Shown: piece after piece, positions 1 to 5,890 of the stretch | Position numbering within the stretch: the first letter of the stretch is position 1 | Layout: each line of letters begins with the position of its first letter | Origin: an uncultured Eggerthellaceae bacterium | GTDB lineage: Bacteria; Actinomycetota; Coriobacteriia; Coriobacteriales; Eggerthellaceae | Reading direction: 5' to 3' | Length of the DNA stretch: 5,890 bases | NCBI GenBank assembly: GCA_934630905.1 | Contig: CAKTXN010000103.1 | Location: 1 to 5,890, forward strand | The notes under the pieces: model-generated | Told to the model about the DNA's origin: nothing | The model's input: only the letters and a program-made list of their open reading frames with translations | The model's database searches: none | Made by a program: the position numbers and the translations under genes

Positions 1-1
1 G

Positions 2-550
2 GTCAGTGCGATGAAATGCCATGAACATGGACCCTAGGGGCATCAGAATGCAAGCAAGCAAGAACAGCGCGCCCTTTGCTGCCAGCAAAACGAAGTACAA
101 CGCAAACGCCATGATGAACGCTTCGGGCACGGTACGCTCAAGGCGTGCGACCTCGAATCCGCTTAAGCAGCGTCCCCAGATGACAGCCATAATGGCCAAG
201 CCGACACCTGCTAGCAATCCGCCCGTGGTTGAAAGGGCAACGTTCCAGGTAGTGCCCGCAAAGGCAAGCCAAATACAGCACGATCCCACGGCACCGCACA
301 GTGCGCCCACAACGCCTGCCGACTTCGAAAACGCAAGGGTGGATTTACGCAGCGTGCGCAGCAGGGCAATAATCAACGCGCTGGCGGCCATGCCTACGCC
401 GACCCACTGCCAGACGTGTTCCGATGAGCGCAGAATAATGATATGGGGAACAAGCCCGCACGAGAAAAACGCGCAGTACATCCAACCAAGCAGCAGGCCA
501 AGTCCGCCCGAGCGGCGGCACGTATCAAGAAACGCCGTGACTAACTTCAT
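2..550 (-). CDS. Partial polytopic membrane protein, probably N-terminal half of a LuxR-family membrane regulator (cut by left edge)
   Basis: Reading the minus strand from the ATG at 550-548 gives 183 uninterrupted codons that run off the left edge. The product begins MKLVTAFLDTCRR and contains about six hydrophobic stretches: residues 15-40, 48-66, 78-98, 106-125, 144-159 and 161-179. Short charged loops separate them (for example RTLRKS and GFEVARLERT). The segment with GVGLAIMAVIWGR followed by a loop and another helix pair resembles, from memory, the membrane domain of Eggerthellaceae regulators that end in a LuxR-type helix-turn-helix. That C-terminal domain would lie outside the window, so the regulator call is inference; the membrane-protein call is direct. 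The start is supported by a purine-rich site read on the minus strand (GGACGG, plus 560-565) nine bases before the ATG. The gene is divergent from the molybdoenzyme operon, which fits a dedicated regulator. A transporter is the main alternative. Confidence 0.65.
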   Translation of the reverse strand, partial: MKLVTAFLDTCRRSGGLGLLLGWMYCAFFSCGLVPHIIILRSSEHVWQWVGVGMAASALIIALLRTLRKSTLAFSKSAGVVGALCGAVGSCCIWLAFAGTTWNVALSTTGGLLAGVGLAIMAVIWGRCLSGFEVARLERTVPEAFIMAFALYFVLLAAKGALFLLACILMPLGSMFMAFHRTD

Positions 551-585
551 AGTGCTTTTCCGTCCCCTCGTATTCCCTTGGGTAA

Positions 586-614
586 AGTCTACCGTAGCAA
601 AGATAAAAAGTCAG
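586..614 (-). promoter_or_regulatory. Candidate sigma-70 promoter for the minus-strand membrane protein gene
   Basis: Read on the minus strand, CTGACT (plus 609-614) resembles a -35 box with 4 of 6 consensus bases. After exactly 17 bases comes TAGACT (plus 586-591), which resembles a -10 box with 4 of 6. Transcription would begin near position 579, giving a leader of about 28 bases before the ATG at 550. Spacing and position are good, but the box matches are only moderate, so this is a tentative call. Confidence 0.3.
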
Positions 615-758
615 CTACTCGTAAAACTCAGAGGAGCCCTAAAAAGAAAATAGTCATATCACCATTAGGCGCGACCTGGGCTTTTGCAGCGCGCCTTGAG
701 AAATCATCGTAGCACCGTGATGTGTTGCGCGCGCTGATTATGCATCATGAAGCCAAGA

Positions 759-786
759 CGTTCGCCTTGCAAAAGGAAGGCAAACG
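759..786. repeat. Imperfect inverted repeat upstream of the molybdoenzyme operon (possible operator or leader hairpin)
   Basis: The left arm CGTTCGCCTT (759-768) pairs with the right arm AAGGCAAACG (777-786) at 9 of 10 positions; the single mismatch is 763 against 782. The spacer is the 8 bases GCAAAAGG. The element ends 41 bases before the start codon at 828. As DNA it could bind a dimeric regulator, with half-site centres 18 bases apart. As RNA it could form a leader stem-loop. It is not followed by a run of T, so it does not look like an intrinsic terminator. The symmetry is directly visible; the role is inference. Confidence 0.45.
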
Positions 787-827
787 AAGAGAAGCGGGAA
801 AGAAAGAAGAAGCGATAGGAGGGGAAG

Positions 828-3800
828 ATGAAACCACTCAACCTTGATCGACGCACCTTTATGAAGGCCGCTGGAAGCTTGGGAGCACTCTCGGTCGCGG
901 GTGCGACATTCGGCATGGCAGGGGGCGCCGACCACGCTTTCGCTGCCGATGTGGAGTATCCCGAGCAGCGTCACGGCAAGCCCATTGAGGCACGCGTTGA
1001 TCCGAAAACGGGAGAGGTTACCGTAAACCAGGATGTGATCATCCGCTACGGTGCCTGCCTTGCGTGCTACAGCAGCTGTGGCAATCGCGTGAAGCTCGAC
1101 CGCGCTACGGGGCGCGTTTTGAGCGTAGGCGGCAATCCCTACAACCCGAATAATGCCTACCCGTATCTGAATTTCACTCAGCCGCTTGCCGATGCGTATC
1201 GCTCCATGAGCCAAGCGCCTGGGTGCGGCAACATCACGCGTGGCACGTTGTGCGGGCGCGGCCTTGGTTCGTGGGATGGATACAACCAGCCCGACCGTAT
1301 TGTGGCTCCGCTCAAGCGCGCTGGCAAACGCGGCGAGGGCAAGTGGAAGACCATCACGTGGGATCAGCTTATTAAGGAAGTCACCGAAGGCGGCAAGCTG
1401 TTCGCTGAAATTGGCGAAGATACCGAAATCGAAGGCTTCTTGGCGCTTCATGACACCGTAACGCCGCTTGATCCTGCGTCTCCCGAGCTGGGCCCCATCT
1501 CTAACCAGCTTGTTGAACTGGGTGGACGCGGCGATGGCCGTTCCGTTATCAACAGTCGTTTTGTCAACGCGTTCGGCTCTATCAACGTGCACAGCCACGG
1601 CTCGTCTTGCGGCGGCGCGAAGAACACGAACGTGTATAAGACGGGCGCACGCGACCTGCGAAGCGATATCGAAGAAGCTGAGTACATTTTGTGGATTGGC
1701 TGCTTCCCCGGGTCTAACGGCAAAAGCTATCAGGGCATTGCGCGCCGCACGGTTGAGGCGTTGTCTTCGGGTCGCTGCAAGATGGACGTTGTTGATCCCG
1801 TTTTGGGCAATGGCTGCGTTACTCCTGCTCAGAAAGGCATTACGTGGCGTCCCATTAAGACGGCCACCAACACGGCGTTTGCGCTGGGCATGATCCGCTG
1901 GATGATGGACAACGCCGCGCACAACGCCGAATACCTGGCACTTCCGAGCTATGCTGCAGCGCTTGCGGCGGGGTATGCGTCGTTTAGCAACGCAAGCCAT
2001 CTGGTTATTGTGGACGAAACCCACGCGAACAAGGGAAAGCTCATGCGCGCCGCCGATGCCGGCATTACGCCTCCGTCCGTGGAAAGCGCCACCGCCGTTG
2101 AGCATTACGTGGTTATTGACGCCGAAACGGGCGAGCCCGCTGCAAACCGCGCTTGTTCAAAGGCCGCCATTGAATTCGAAGGCGAAGTCAATGGCGTGAA
2201 AGTGCGTTCAGTCTATATGTTCCTGAAGGACGCCGCATACGAGCATACCGTTGCCGAATGGGCTGCCATCTGTGACGTTGAGGAAAGCGTTGTGACGGAT
2301 ATCGCTCGCGAATTCACCTCGCACGGCACGAAGGCTTCCGCTACAGGCTTGGGCTCCACAGCAACCATCAACGGCCTGGACTCCGCGTGCATCTACCACG
2401 TTCTTGACGCCATGATCGGCTCCGACCAGATGAAAGGCGGCCAGACGCCGCGTCGTGTAAGCGCGAAAACCACCACCGACGGTGACCGCTACAAGCTGGG
2501 TACGGTCAAGGGCAAGCCGGACACGTCCACGAAGACATGCACGTACATCTCTCGCACAAGCCGCGGATGGGAAACCACCTCTGAGTACAAACGCCGCGTT
2601 GCGGCCGGCGAAGTGAACCCTCAGCCGAAGCTGCCGTGGTACGCGCTGCCGACGAACTCCGATAACCAGGCGCTTGTGTCCATTGCCCATTGTTACCCCT
2701 ATCAGGCGAAAATCCTGATTTCCTGGATGGTGAACACGCTGCAGGCAACGCCGGGCGCCATGCGCGATGAGATCATCGACCGCCTGAAGGACCCCGCCGT
2801 GGTGCCGCTGCACATTGCATGCGACGTTGTTCTGGGCGAGCATGCCAACTTGGCCGACTACGTGATTCCCGACACGAATCCCTTCGAGAGCTTTGGCGTG
2901 GTTACGAACGAAGGTTACTGGTGCGGCAAGGGCAACACGGTGCGCTGGCCCACAACCACTCCGCAAGTGCCGAAGCTGGCCGATGGTCGCTACATGAGCT
3001 ACGAGGCGTTCTGCGCCGATGTTGCGAAGATCTGCGGTCTGCCCGGTTGGGGCGACAACGCCATCGAAGCGGCCGACGGCACCATGTGGCCGCTCAATGA
3101 CGCCTGCGATTTCTTCTTGAAGGCTGTTGCGAATCTGGCTTACGACACCACGCCCGTGGAAGATGTTTCCGCCGAAGACGTGAAACTGCAAGCGCTTGAC
3201 GAGCTGCCTGCGTCTTGGAAGGCCGCGCTGAGCGAAGAAGAGTGGCCGAAGGTGCTCAACGTGCTTTCTCGCGGTGGTCGCTTCTGGCCCATTGAGATGG
3301 CCTACGACGGCGAGCGCAGCAGGTTTGCCTCGGAGTTCATGGTCAATATCTACTTCGAGAAGCGCGCCCTGGCAAAAAGCTCGGCAACGGGCGAGAACTG
3401 GTGCGGCACCATGCATTGGACGCCCGAGCTGTTCGATGACAAGACGCCGCTAGAAAGCCGTTACGACACCAAGGAATACTCTTTCAAGTCCACGAACTAC
3501 AAGCCGCGCTTCCGCTCTACCACCATGCTGGCGAACAGCCCCATTATGCGCGATCTTTGCAAGGAGAACTATCTGGAAATCAACATCGATGACGCGAAGG
3601 CGCGCGGCATTTCCGATGGCGATAAGGTTCGTATCACGTCCAGCGAAGGCGATGTCATGGAGGGCAAAGCCATGGTTCGCGGCGGCATTGCAAAGGGAAC
3701 GTTTGGCGTGGCCTGGGGTTATGGCCATATCGCGTACGGCGCGCAGTCGGTGACCATCGATGATAAGACTACGCCGGGCAATCCCGACATTGGCGCGGGC

Positions 3801-3917
3801 GTTCACTTGAAGAACATTTTGGACCCTACGGTCAAAGATGCGGTCTATCCCATTTCCGACCCCGAAGCGGCTAGCCCCGGACGTTGCGGCGGATTCTACA
3901 AGATCGAGAAAGCATAA
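828..3917 (+). CDS. ttrA-like: Tat-exported molybdopterin oxidoreductase catalytic subunit, tetrathionate reductase alpha (TtrA)-like
   Basis: A 1029-residue catalytic subunit of the DMSO reductase superfamily, expected to hold one [4Fe-4S] cluster and a bis-MGD molybdenum centre outside the cytoplasmic membrane. A Tat signal opens the protein: twin arginines in RRTFMK (8-13), a hydrophobic stretch (about 15-32) and an AFA cleavage site before residue 40. Cluster ligands are C77, C80, C84 and C142 (C-x2-C-x3-C-x57-C). C261 in SHGSSCGGAK is the likely molybdenum ligand. The MGD-binding core covers roughly 160-720, and the C-terminal dinucleotide-binding domain roughly 885-1020 (NSPIMRDLC, GDKVRITSSEGDV). 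Length and landmarks such as KRGEGKW (168-174), NASHLVI (388-394), PDTNPFESFG (681-690) and SRGGRFWP (814-821) match my recollection of Salmonella TtrA. The start is set by AGGAGGGG (817-824) and by the need to include the twin arginines. It leads the operon, followed 15 bases later by the ferredoxin subunit. The family call is strong. The substrate is uncertain: tetrathionate is most likely, but arsenate, another sulfur oxyanion or an organic acceptor is possible. Confidence 0.85.
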   Translation: MKPLNLDRRTFMKAAGSLGALSVAGATFGMAGGADHAFAADVEYPEQRHGKPIEARVDPKTGEVTVNQDVIIRYGACLACYSSCGNRVKLDRATGRVLSVGGNPYNPNNAYPYLNFTQPLADAYRSMSQAPGCGNITRGTLCGRGLGSWDGYNQPDRIVAPLKRAGKRGEGKWKTITWDQLIKEVTEGGKLFAEIGEDTEIEGFLALHDTVTPLDPASPELGPISNQLVELGGRGDGRSVINSRFVNAFGSINVHSHGSSCGGAKNTNVYKTGARDLRSDIEEAEYILWIGCFPGSNGKSYQGIARRTVEALSSGRCKMDVVDPVLGNGCVTPAQKGITWRPIKTATNTAFALGMIRWMMDNAAHNAEYLALPSYAAALAAGYASFSNASHLVIVDETHANKGKLMRAADAGITPPSVESATAVEHYVVIDAETGEPAANRACSKAAIEFEGEVNGVKVRSVYMFLKDAAYEHTVAEWAAICDVEESVVTDIAREFTSHGTKASATGLGSTATINGLDSACIYHVLDAMIGSDQMKGGQTPRRVSAKTTTDGDRYKLGTVKGKPDTSTKTCTYISRTSRGWETTSEYKRRVAAGEVNPQPKLPWYALPTNSDNQALVSIAHCYPYQAKILISWMVNTLQATPGAMRDEIIDRLKDPAVVPLHIACDVVLGEHANLADYVIPDTNPFESFGVVTNEGYWCGKGNTVRWPTTTPQVPKLADGRYMSYEAFCADVAKICGLPGWGDNAIEAADGTMWPLNDACDFFLKAVANLAYDTTPVEDVSAEDVKLQALDELPASWKAALSEEEWPKVLNVLSRGGRFWPIEMAYDGERSRFASEFMVNIYFEKRALAKSSATGENWCGTMHWTPELFDDKTPLESRYDTKEYSFKSTNYKPRFRSTTMLANSPIMRDLCKENYLEINIDDAKARGISDGDKVRITSSEGDVMEGKAMVRGGIAKGTFGVAWGYGHIAYGAQSVTIDDKTTPGNPDIGAGVHLKNILDPTVKDAVYPISDPEAASPGRCGGFYKIEKA

Positions 3918-3932
3918 GGGAGGTGCTGACAA

Positions 3933-4550
3933 ATGAGCGAGAAACGATATGGCATGTTGATTGATTTGTCGGCATGCATCGGATGCAGCGCTTGCGCCGT
4001 TGCTTGCAAGCAGGAAAACGACATTCCCCTGGGATGCTTCAATACCTGGGTGGAAAGCTGGGATGCGGGCGTTTATCCCAACGTGACGCGCGCCAATATG
4101 CCCAAGCAATGCAACCATTGCGCCGATGCCCCTTGCGTGAAGGTGTGCCCGACAGGCGCCAGCTATCGCACGGAAGATGGCGTGGTACTGGTTGACGCCG
4201 ACAAGTGCATTGGATGCAAGTACTGCATGGCTGCCTGCCCCTACCAGGTGCGTTGGGTGAACGAAGCGGGCGAAGTGGACAAGTGCACGTTCTGCTACCA
4301 CCGTATCACGAACGGCTTGCTGCCTGCTTGCGTGAGCACCTGCGTGACTAATGCGCGCTTCTTCGGCGACCTGAACGACCCGAACAGCGATATTTCCAAG
4401 AAGATTGCGCAGTTGGGAAGCGAAGGCCTCTATGCCGACCTGGGGTTGAATCCGTCGCTGACCTACGTTGGCCTGGCGGCTACGCTTGAAGCTCCGGTGG
4501 CTTCCGCGGTTCATCGTGGTGGCAACGTTCTTAAGCCGTTTAAGGGGTGA
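3933..4550 (+). CDS. ttrB-like: Four-cluster [4Fe-4S] ferredoxin electron-transfer subunit (TtrB/DmsB/NrfC type)
   Basis: A 205-residue iron-sulfur subunit that would pass electrons from the membrane anchor to the catalytic subunit. Sixteen cysteines fall in the four groups typical of this family: C15/C18/C21/C25; C60/C63/C68/C72; C92/C95/C98/C102; and C118/C121 with C133/C137. These predict four [4Fe-4S] clusters. An extra cysteine, C35, is not an obvious ligand. The N-terminus goes directly from MSEKRYGMLIDLSACIGC into the first cluster motif, so there is no signal peptide; export would rely on the Tat signal of its partner. The start ATG follows GGGAGGTG (3918-3925) by seven bases, and the gene begins 15 bases after the catalytic subunit stops, so translation is probably coordinated. 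Its stop codon lies just before the next gene's start. The function as the beta subunit is secure; the specific Ttr label depends on the neighbour. Confidence 0.9.
   Translation: MSEKRYGMLIDLSACIGCSACAVACKQENDIPLGCFNTWVESWDAGVYPNVTRANMPKQCNHCADAPCVKVCPTGASYRTEDGVVLVDADKCIGCKYCMAACPYQVRWVNEAGEVDKCTFCYHRITNGLLPACVSTCVTNARFFGDLNDPNSDISKKIAQLGSEGLYADLGLNPSLTYVGLAATLEAPVASAVHRGGNVLKPFKG
4542..4547 (+). promoter_or_regulatory. Shine-Dalgarno site that decides the start of the NrfD-family gene
   Basis: AAGGGG lies inside the last codons of the ferredoxin subunit gene, eight bases before the ATG at 4556. The alternative in-frame GTG at 4547 overlaps this site and has no well-placed purine-rich site of its own. 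Initiation at 4556 is therefore preferred, giving a five-base gap after the upstream stop codon and probable translational coupling. Confidence 0.6.
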
Positions 4551-4555
4551 TCGTA

Positions 4556-5422
4556 ATGATTTGGAATTGGATGGTAGCGCTGTACCTGTTCTTGGCGGGC
4601 TTGGGCGCGGGCGCTTTTGTTCTTGCGGTCATCGCGGGATGGAAATGCCCCAATGGCGCAAAGCTGAAGTTCACCGGCTTGCTTATCGCCCTGCTTGCCG
4701 TTGCCATAGGTACGCTCATGCTTATGGTTGATGCACGCGCGGGCCTTATGCATCCGCTGCGTTTCTTCGGCCTGCTGAACAACCCGGGCTCTATCATGAT
4801 GTGGGGCGTCGTTCTGCTCACAGTGTTCTTGCTGGTCACATTTGTGGCACTGCTGATTCAGGCGAAGAAGAAGGTCACGCCGAAGGCTCTGGATATCGTG
4901 GGTATGGTTTTAGCTCTTGGCGTTGCGGGTTATACCGGTATGTTGCTGGGTGATGCAAGCGTTGCGTTCCCGCTGTGGAATCCGTTCTTGCTGCCGGTGT
5001 TGTTCATTGTTTCTGCTGCATCTGCTGGTTTTGCGGCGGTTATCTTGGCGGGGCATATCATGCATGCTCCCGAGCTTGAGAATCTTGCGTTCACGCATAA
5101 GACCAGCTTGGTGCTTCCCGTTCTTGAAGCGGTTCTTATTGCGGTGCTGCTTATGGTGACGCAAAGCGTTGCCGGCTCTGCGGCAGCGGCGGCTGCAGCT
5201 TCGGTTGCGGCGCTGATAAGCGGTGCGTATGCGGCGGCGTTCTGGGTGGGACTTATCGCCATCGGCCTGGTGGTGCCGTTCGTTCTTGAGATCGCCATGC
5301 GCAAGAACCCGGCGCTGGCCTCCGGACCTGCGGCAATGGCTGCTGAGTGCTGTGTTCTGATCGGCGGTTTCATGCTTCGCTTCCTGGTTATTTACGCGGC
5401 GGTGGCGGTAGCTGCAGCGTAG
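4556..5422 (+). CDS. ttrC-like: NrfD/PsrC/TtrC-family membrane anchor and quinone-interacting subunit
   Basis: A 288-residue integral membrane protein of the NrfD family, which anchors the two other subunits and exchanges electrons with the quinone pool. About eight hydrophobic segments are visible: roughly residues 5-28, 39-58, 78-101, 112-132, 144-168, 184-204, 224-246 and 264-286. Family-like features are the glycine-rich first helix (FLAGLGAGAF, 12-21), D59 at the end of helix two, WNPFLLP (141-147) and the last-helix GGFMLRFLVIYA (270-281). Seven consecutive alanines (209-215) sit in the link before segment seven, within a longer alanine-rich stretch. The start is taken at ATG 4556; a GTG at 4547 would add three residues and create a four-base overlap. 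It lies directly after the ferredoxin gene, the usual B-C order of such operons. No haem-ligand pattern is apparent, so electrons probably pass directly from quinol to the ferredoxin subunit. The specific TtrC label is inferred from the neighbours. Confidence 0.85.
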   Translation: MIWNWMVALYLFLAGLGAGAFVLAVIAGWKCPNGAKLKFTGLLIALLAVAIGTLMLMVDARAGLMHPLRFFGLLNNPGSIMMWGVVLLTVFLLVTFVALLIQAKKKVTPKALDIVGMVLALGVAGYTGMLLGDASVAFPLWNPFLLPVLFIVSAASAGFAAVILAGHIMHAPELENLAFTHKTSLVLPVLEAVLIAVLLMVTQSVAGSAAAAAAASVAALISGAYAAAFWVGLIAIGLVVPFVLEIAMRKNPALASGPAAMAAECCVLIGGFMLRFLVIYAAVAVAAA

Positions 5423-5496
5423 TGCAGCGGAGGTTGTTGGCAGCGGGGCTCAAGGTATTGTTTGTTTCAGGGAATCCACGGGAAGGTGTGTTAGTT

Positions 5497-5890
5497 ATGA
5501 ACAGGGAAGATGCCATTCAAGCACAGGCGGCAGCGCAGGTGTATTGTGTTCTTGCCCGGGTATTTGCAGCCGAGCCTACCGAACGGGCATTTGAAGAGCT
5601 TGTTCAAACGGCACACCTTCTTGGATGCGATGAGTTTACGGCGCCATGGCCCGGCGCGGCGGATGCAAGCGCTGTTTTCTGCGAGCGATTTGTTGTTCCC
5701 AGTGGCAGGATGTACGTTCCCTTATCTGAAAATTGCATAACCGCAGCATGCAAGGACGATTCTGCGGATCAAGGCGATGCGTTCAGGTGGGGTGCCTGTT
5801 CGGGTCCGTGCACCATCCACGTTGCGGAGTGCTATCGCGCTGCAGGATTTAACCCTGGGCAAGTGCGTGAGATGGCGCCATCTGCCGCGG
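5497..5890 (+). CDS. Partial TorD/DmsD-like molybdoenzyme maturation chaperone (cut by right edge)
   Basis: From the ATG at 5497 there are 131 open codons to the right edge. The product begins MNREDAIQAQAAAQVYCVLA and includes an acidic helical N-terminus, then FCERFVVPSGRMYVPLSE (about 61-78) and, near the end, CYRAAGFNPGQVREM. The F-x-x-x-F-x-x-P layout, with a proline-rich segment after it and a later YRAAGF-x-P, recalls TorD-family cytoplasmic chaperones. These bind the Tat signal of their molybdoenzyme and hold it until cofactor loading is complete. No membrane segment or signal peptide is visible. It follows the membrane anchor by 74 bases with no convincing terminator between, and GGAAGG (5481-5486) lies ten bases before the start, so it is probably the fourth gene of the same operon. 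The C-terminal half is missing, so the family call rests on partial sequence and context. Confidence 0.7.
   Translation, partial: MNREDAIQAQAAAQVYCVLARVFAAEPTERAFEELVQTAHLLGCDEFTAPWPGAADASAVFCERFVVPSGRMYVPLSENCITAACKDDSADQGDAFRWGACSGPCTIHVAECYRAAGFNPGQVREMAPSAA

Larger units (their letters stand above)
551..827. promoter_or_regulatory. Divergent intergenic control region
   Basis: These 277 bases separate two divergently read genes and should hold both promoters. The half near the minus-strand gene is AT-richer. The half near the operon holds GC-rich alternating stretches (687-694 and 729-736 form an 8-base inverted pair, CAGCGCGC and GCGCGCTG, which may be chance) and ends in a purine-rich leader from about 787 to the start codon. 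I find no convincing consensus sigma-70 promoter for the plus-strand operon. GATTAT at 736-741 is a possible -10 but has no matching -35, as would be expected of an activator-dependent promoter. No reading frame here looks coding, and no RNA gene is recognisable. Confidence 0.6.

Noticed and set aside
21..653. A 210-codon plus-strand open frame at the left end
   Set aside because: It lies opposite the membrane protein gene read from 550 downwards. The minus-strand product has regular hydrophobic segments typical of a real membrane protein, while this one is an arginine/proline/serine-rich mixture.
638..669. A CCTAA/TTAGG inverted pair in the intergenic region
   Set aside because: Five-base arms separated by 22 bases are expected by chance and fit no known site.
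738..2105. A 455-codon open frame on the minus strand, opposite the start of the catalytic subunit gene
   Set aside because: It overlaps the clearly conserved Tat/[4Fe-4S]/MGD protein on the other strand. Its translation is rich in arginine, alanine and histidine without domain motifs, and it arises from the codon bias of the real gene.
2208..3416. A 402-codon minus-strand open frame inside the catalytic subunit gene
   Set aside because: Same reason: an antisense shadow of a high-GC-third-position gene, with no recognisable domain and low-complexity composition.
3450..4514. A 354-codon minus-strand open frame spanning the end of the catalytic gene and the ferredoxin gene
   Set aside because: It crosses two well-supported genes on the plus strand, and its product shows no family features.
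5412..5427. A small hairpin (CTGCA/TGCAG) over the stop codon of the membrane anchor, considered as a terminator
   Set aside because: The stem is only five base pairs and no T run follows. It would not end transcription before the TorD-like gene.

Overview
The window looks like chromosomal DNA from an anaerobic or microaerophilic actinobacterium of the Eggerthellaceae (class Coriobacteriia: Slackia, Denitrobacterium, Eggerthella, Gordonibacter and relatives). This is an inference. It rests on a moderately high GC content (upper 50s percent by eye), strong Shine-Dalgarno sites, and the arrangement of a respiratory molybdoenzyme operon divergent from a polytopic membrane protein that resembles the N-terminal half of the membrane-bound LuxR-type regulators abundant in that family. 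The genus cannot be fixed from this sequence.

Layout. Positions 2-550, minus strand: the first 183 codons of a multi-spanning membrane protein, cut by the left edge, probably a LuxR-family regulator whose DNA-binding end lies outside. Positions 551-827: a 277-base divergent intergenic region with a plausible sigma-70 promoter for the minus-strand gene and a 9-of-10-base inverted repeat 42 bases before the operon start codon. Positions 828-5890, plus strand: four co-directional genes. They are a 1029-residue Tat-exported molybdopterin/[4Fe-4S] catalytic subunit of the tetrathionate reductase (TtrA) branch of the DMSO reductase superfamily; a 205-residue four-cluster ferredoxin subunit (TtrB/DmsB/NrfC type); a 288-residue NrfD-family membrane anchor (TtrC/PsrC type); and the first 131 codons of a TorD/DmsD-like chaperone, cut by the right edge.

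How the parts probably work together. The NrfD subunit would exchange electrons with the quinone pool. The ferredoxin subunit would carry them through four [4Fe-4S] clusters to the catalytic subunit's own cluster and then to the bis-MGD molybdenum centre. The catalytic subunit carries the only recognisable export signal among the two soluble subunits, so the ferredoxin subunit probably crosses the membrane with it, after the TorD-like protein has overseen cofactor insertion. The most likely reaction is reduction of an extracytoplasmic terminal acceptor. Tetrathionate is the best-supported guess from family resemblance, but the substrate is not proven, because Eggerthellaceae have expanded this superfamily to other acceptors.

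No RNA genes, mobile elements, CRISPR arrays or convincing terminators were seen. Several long open frames antisense to the operon are read as codon-bias shadows.
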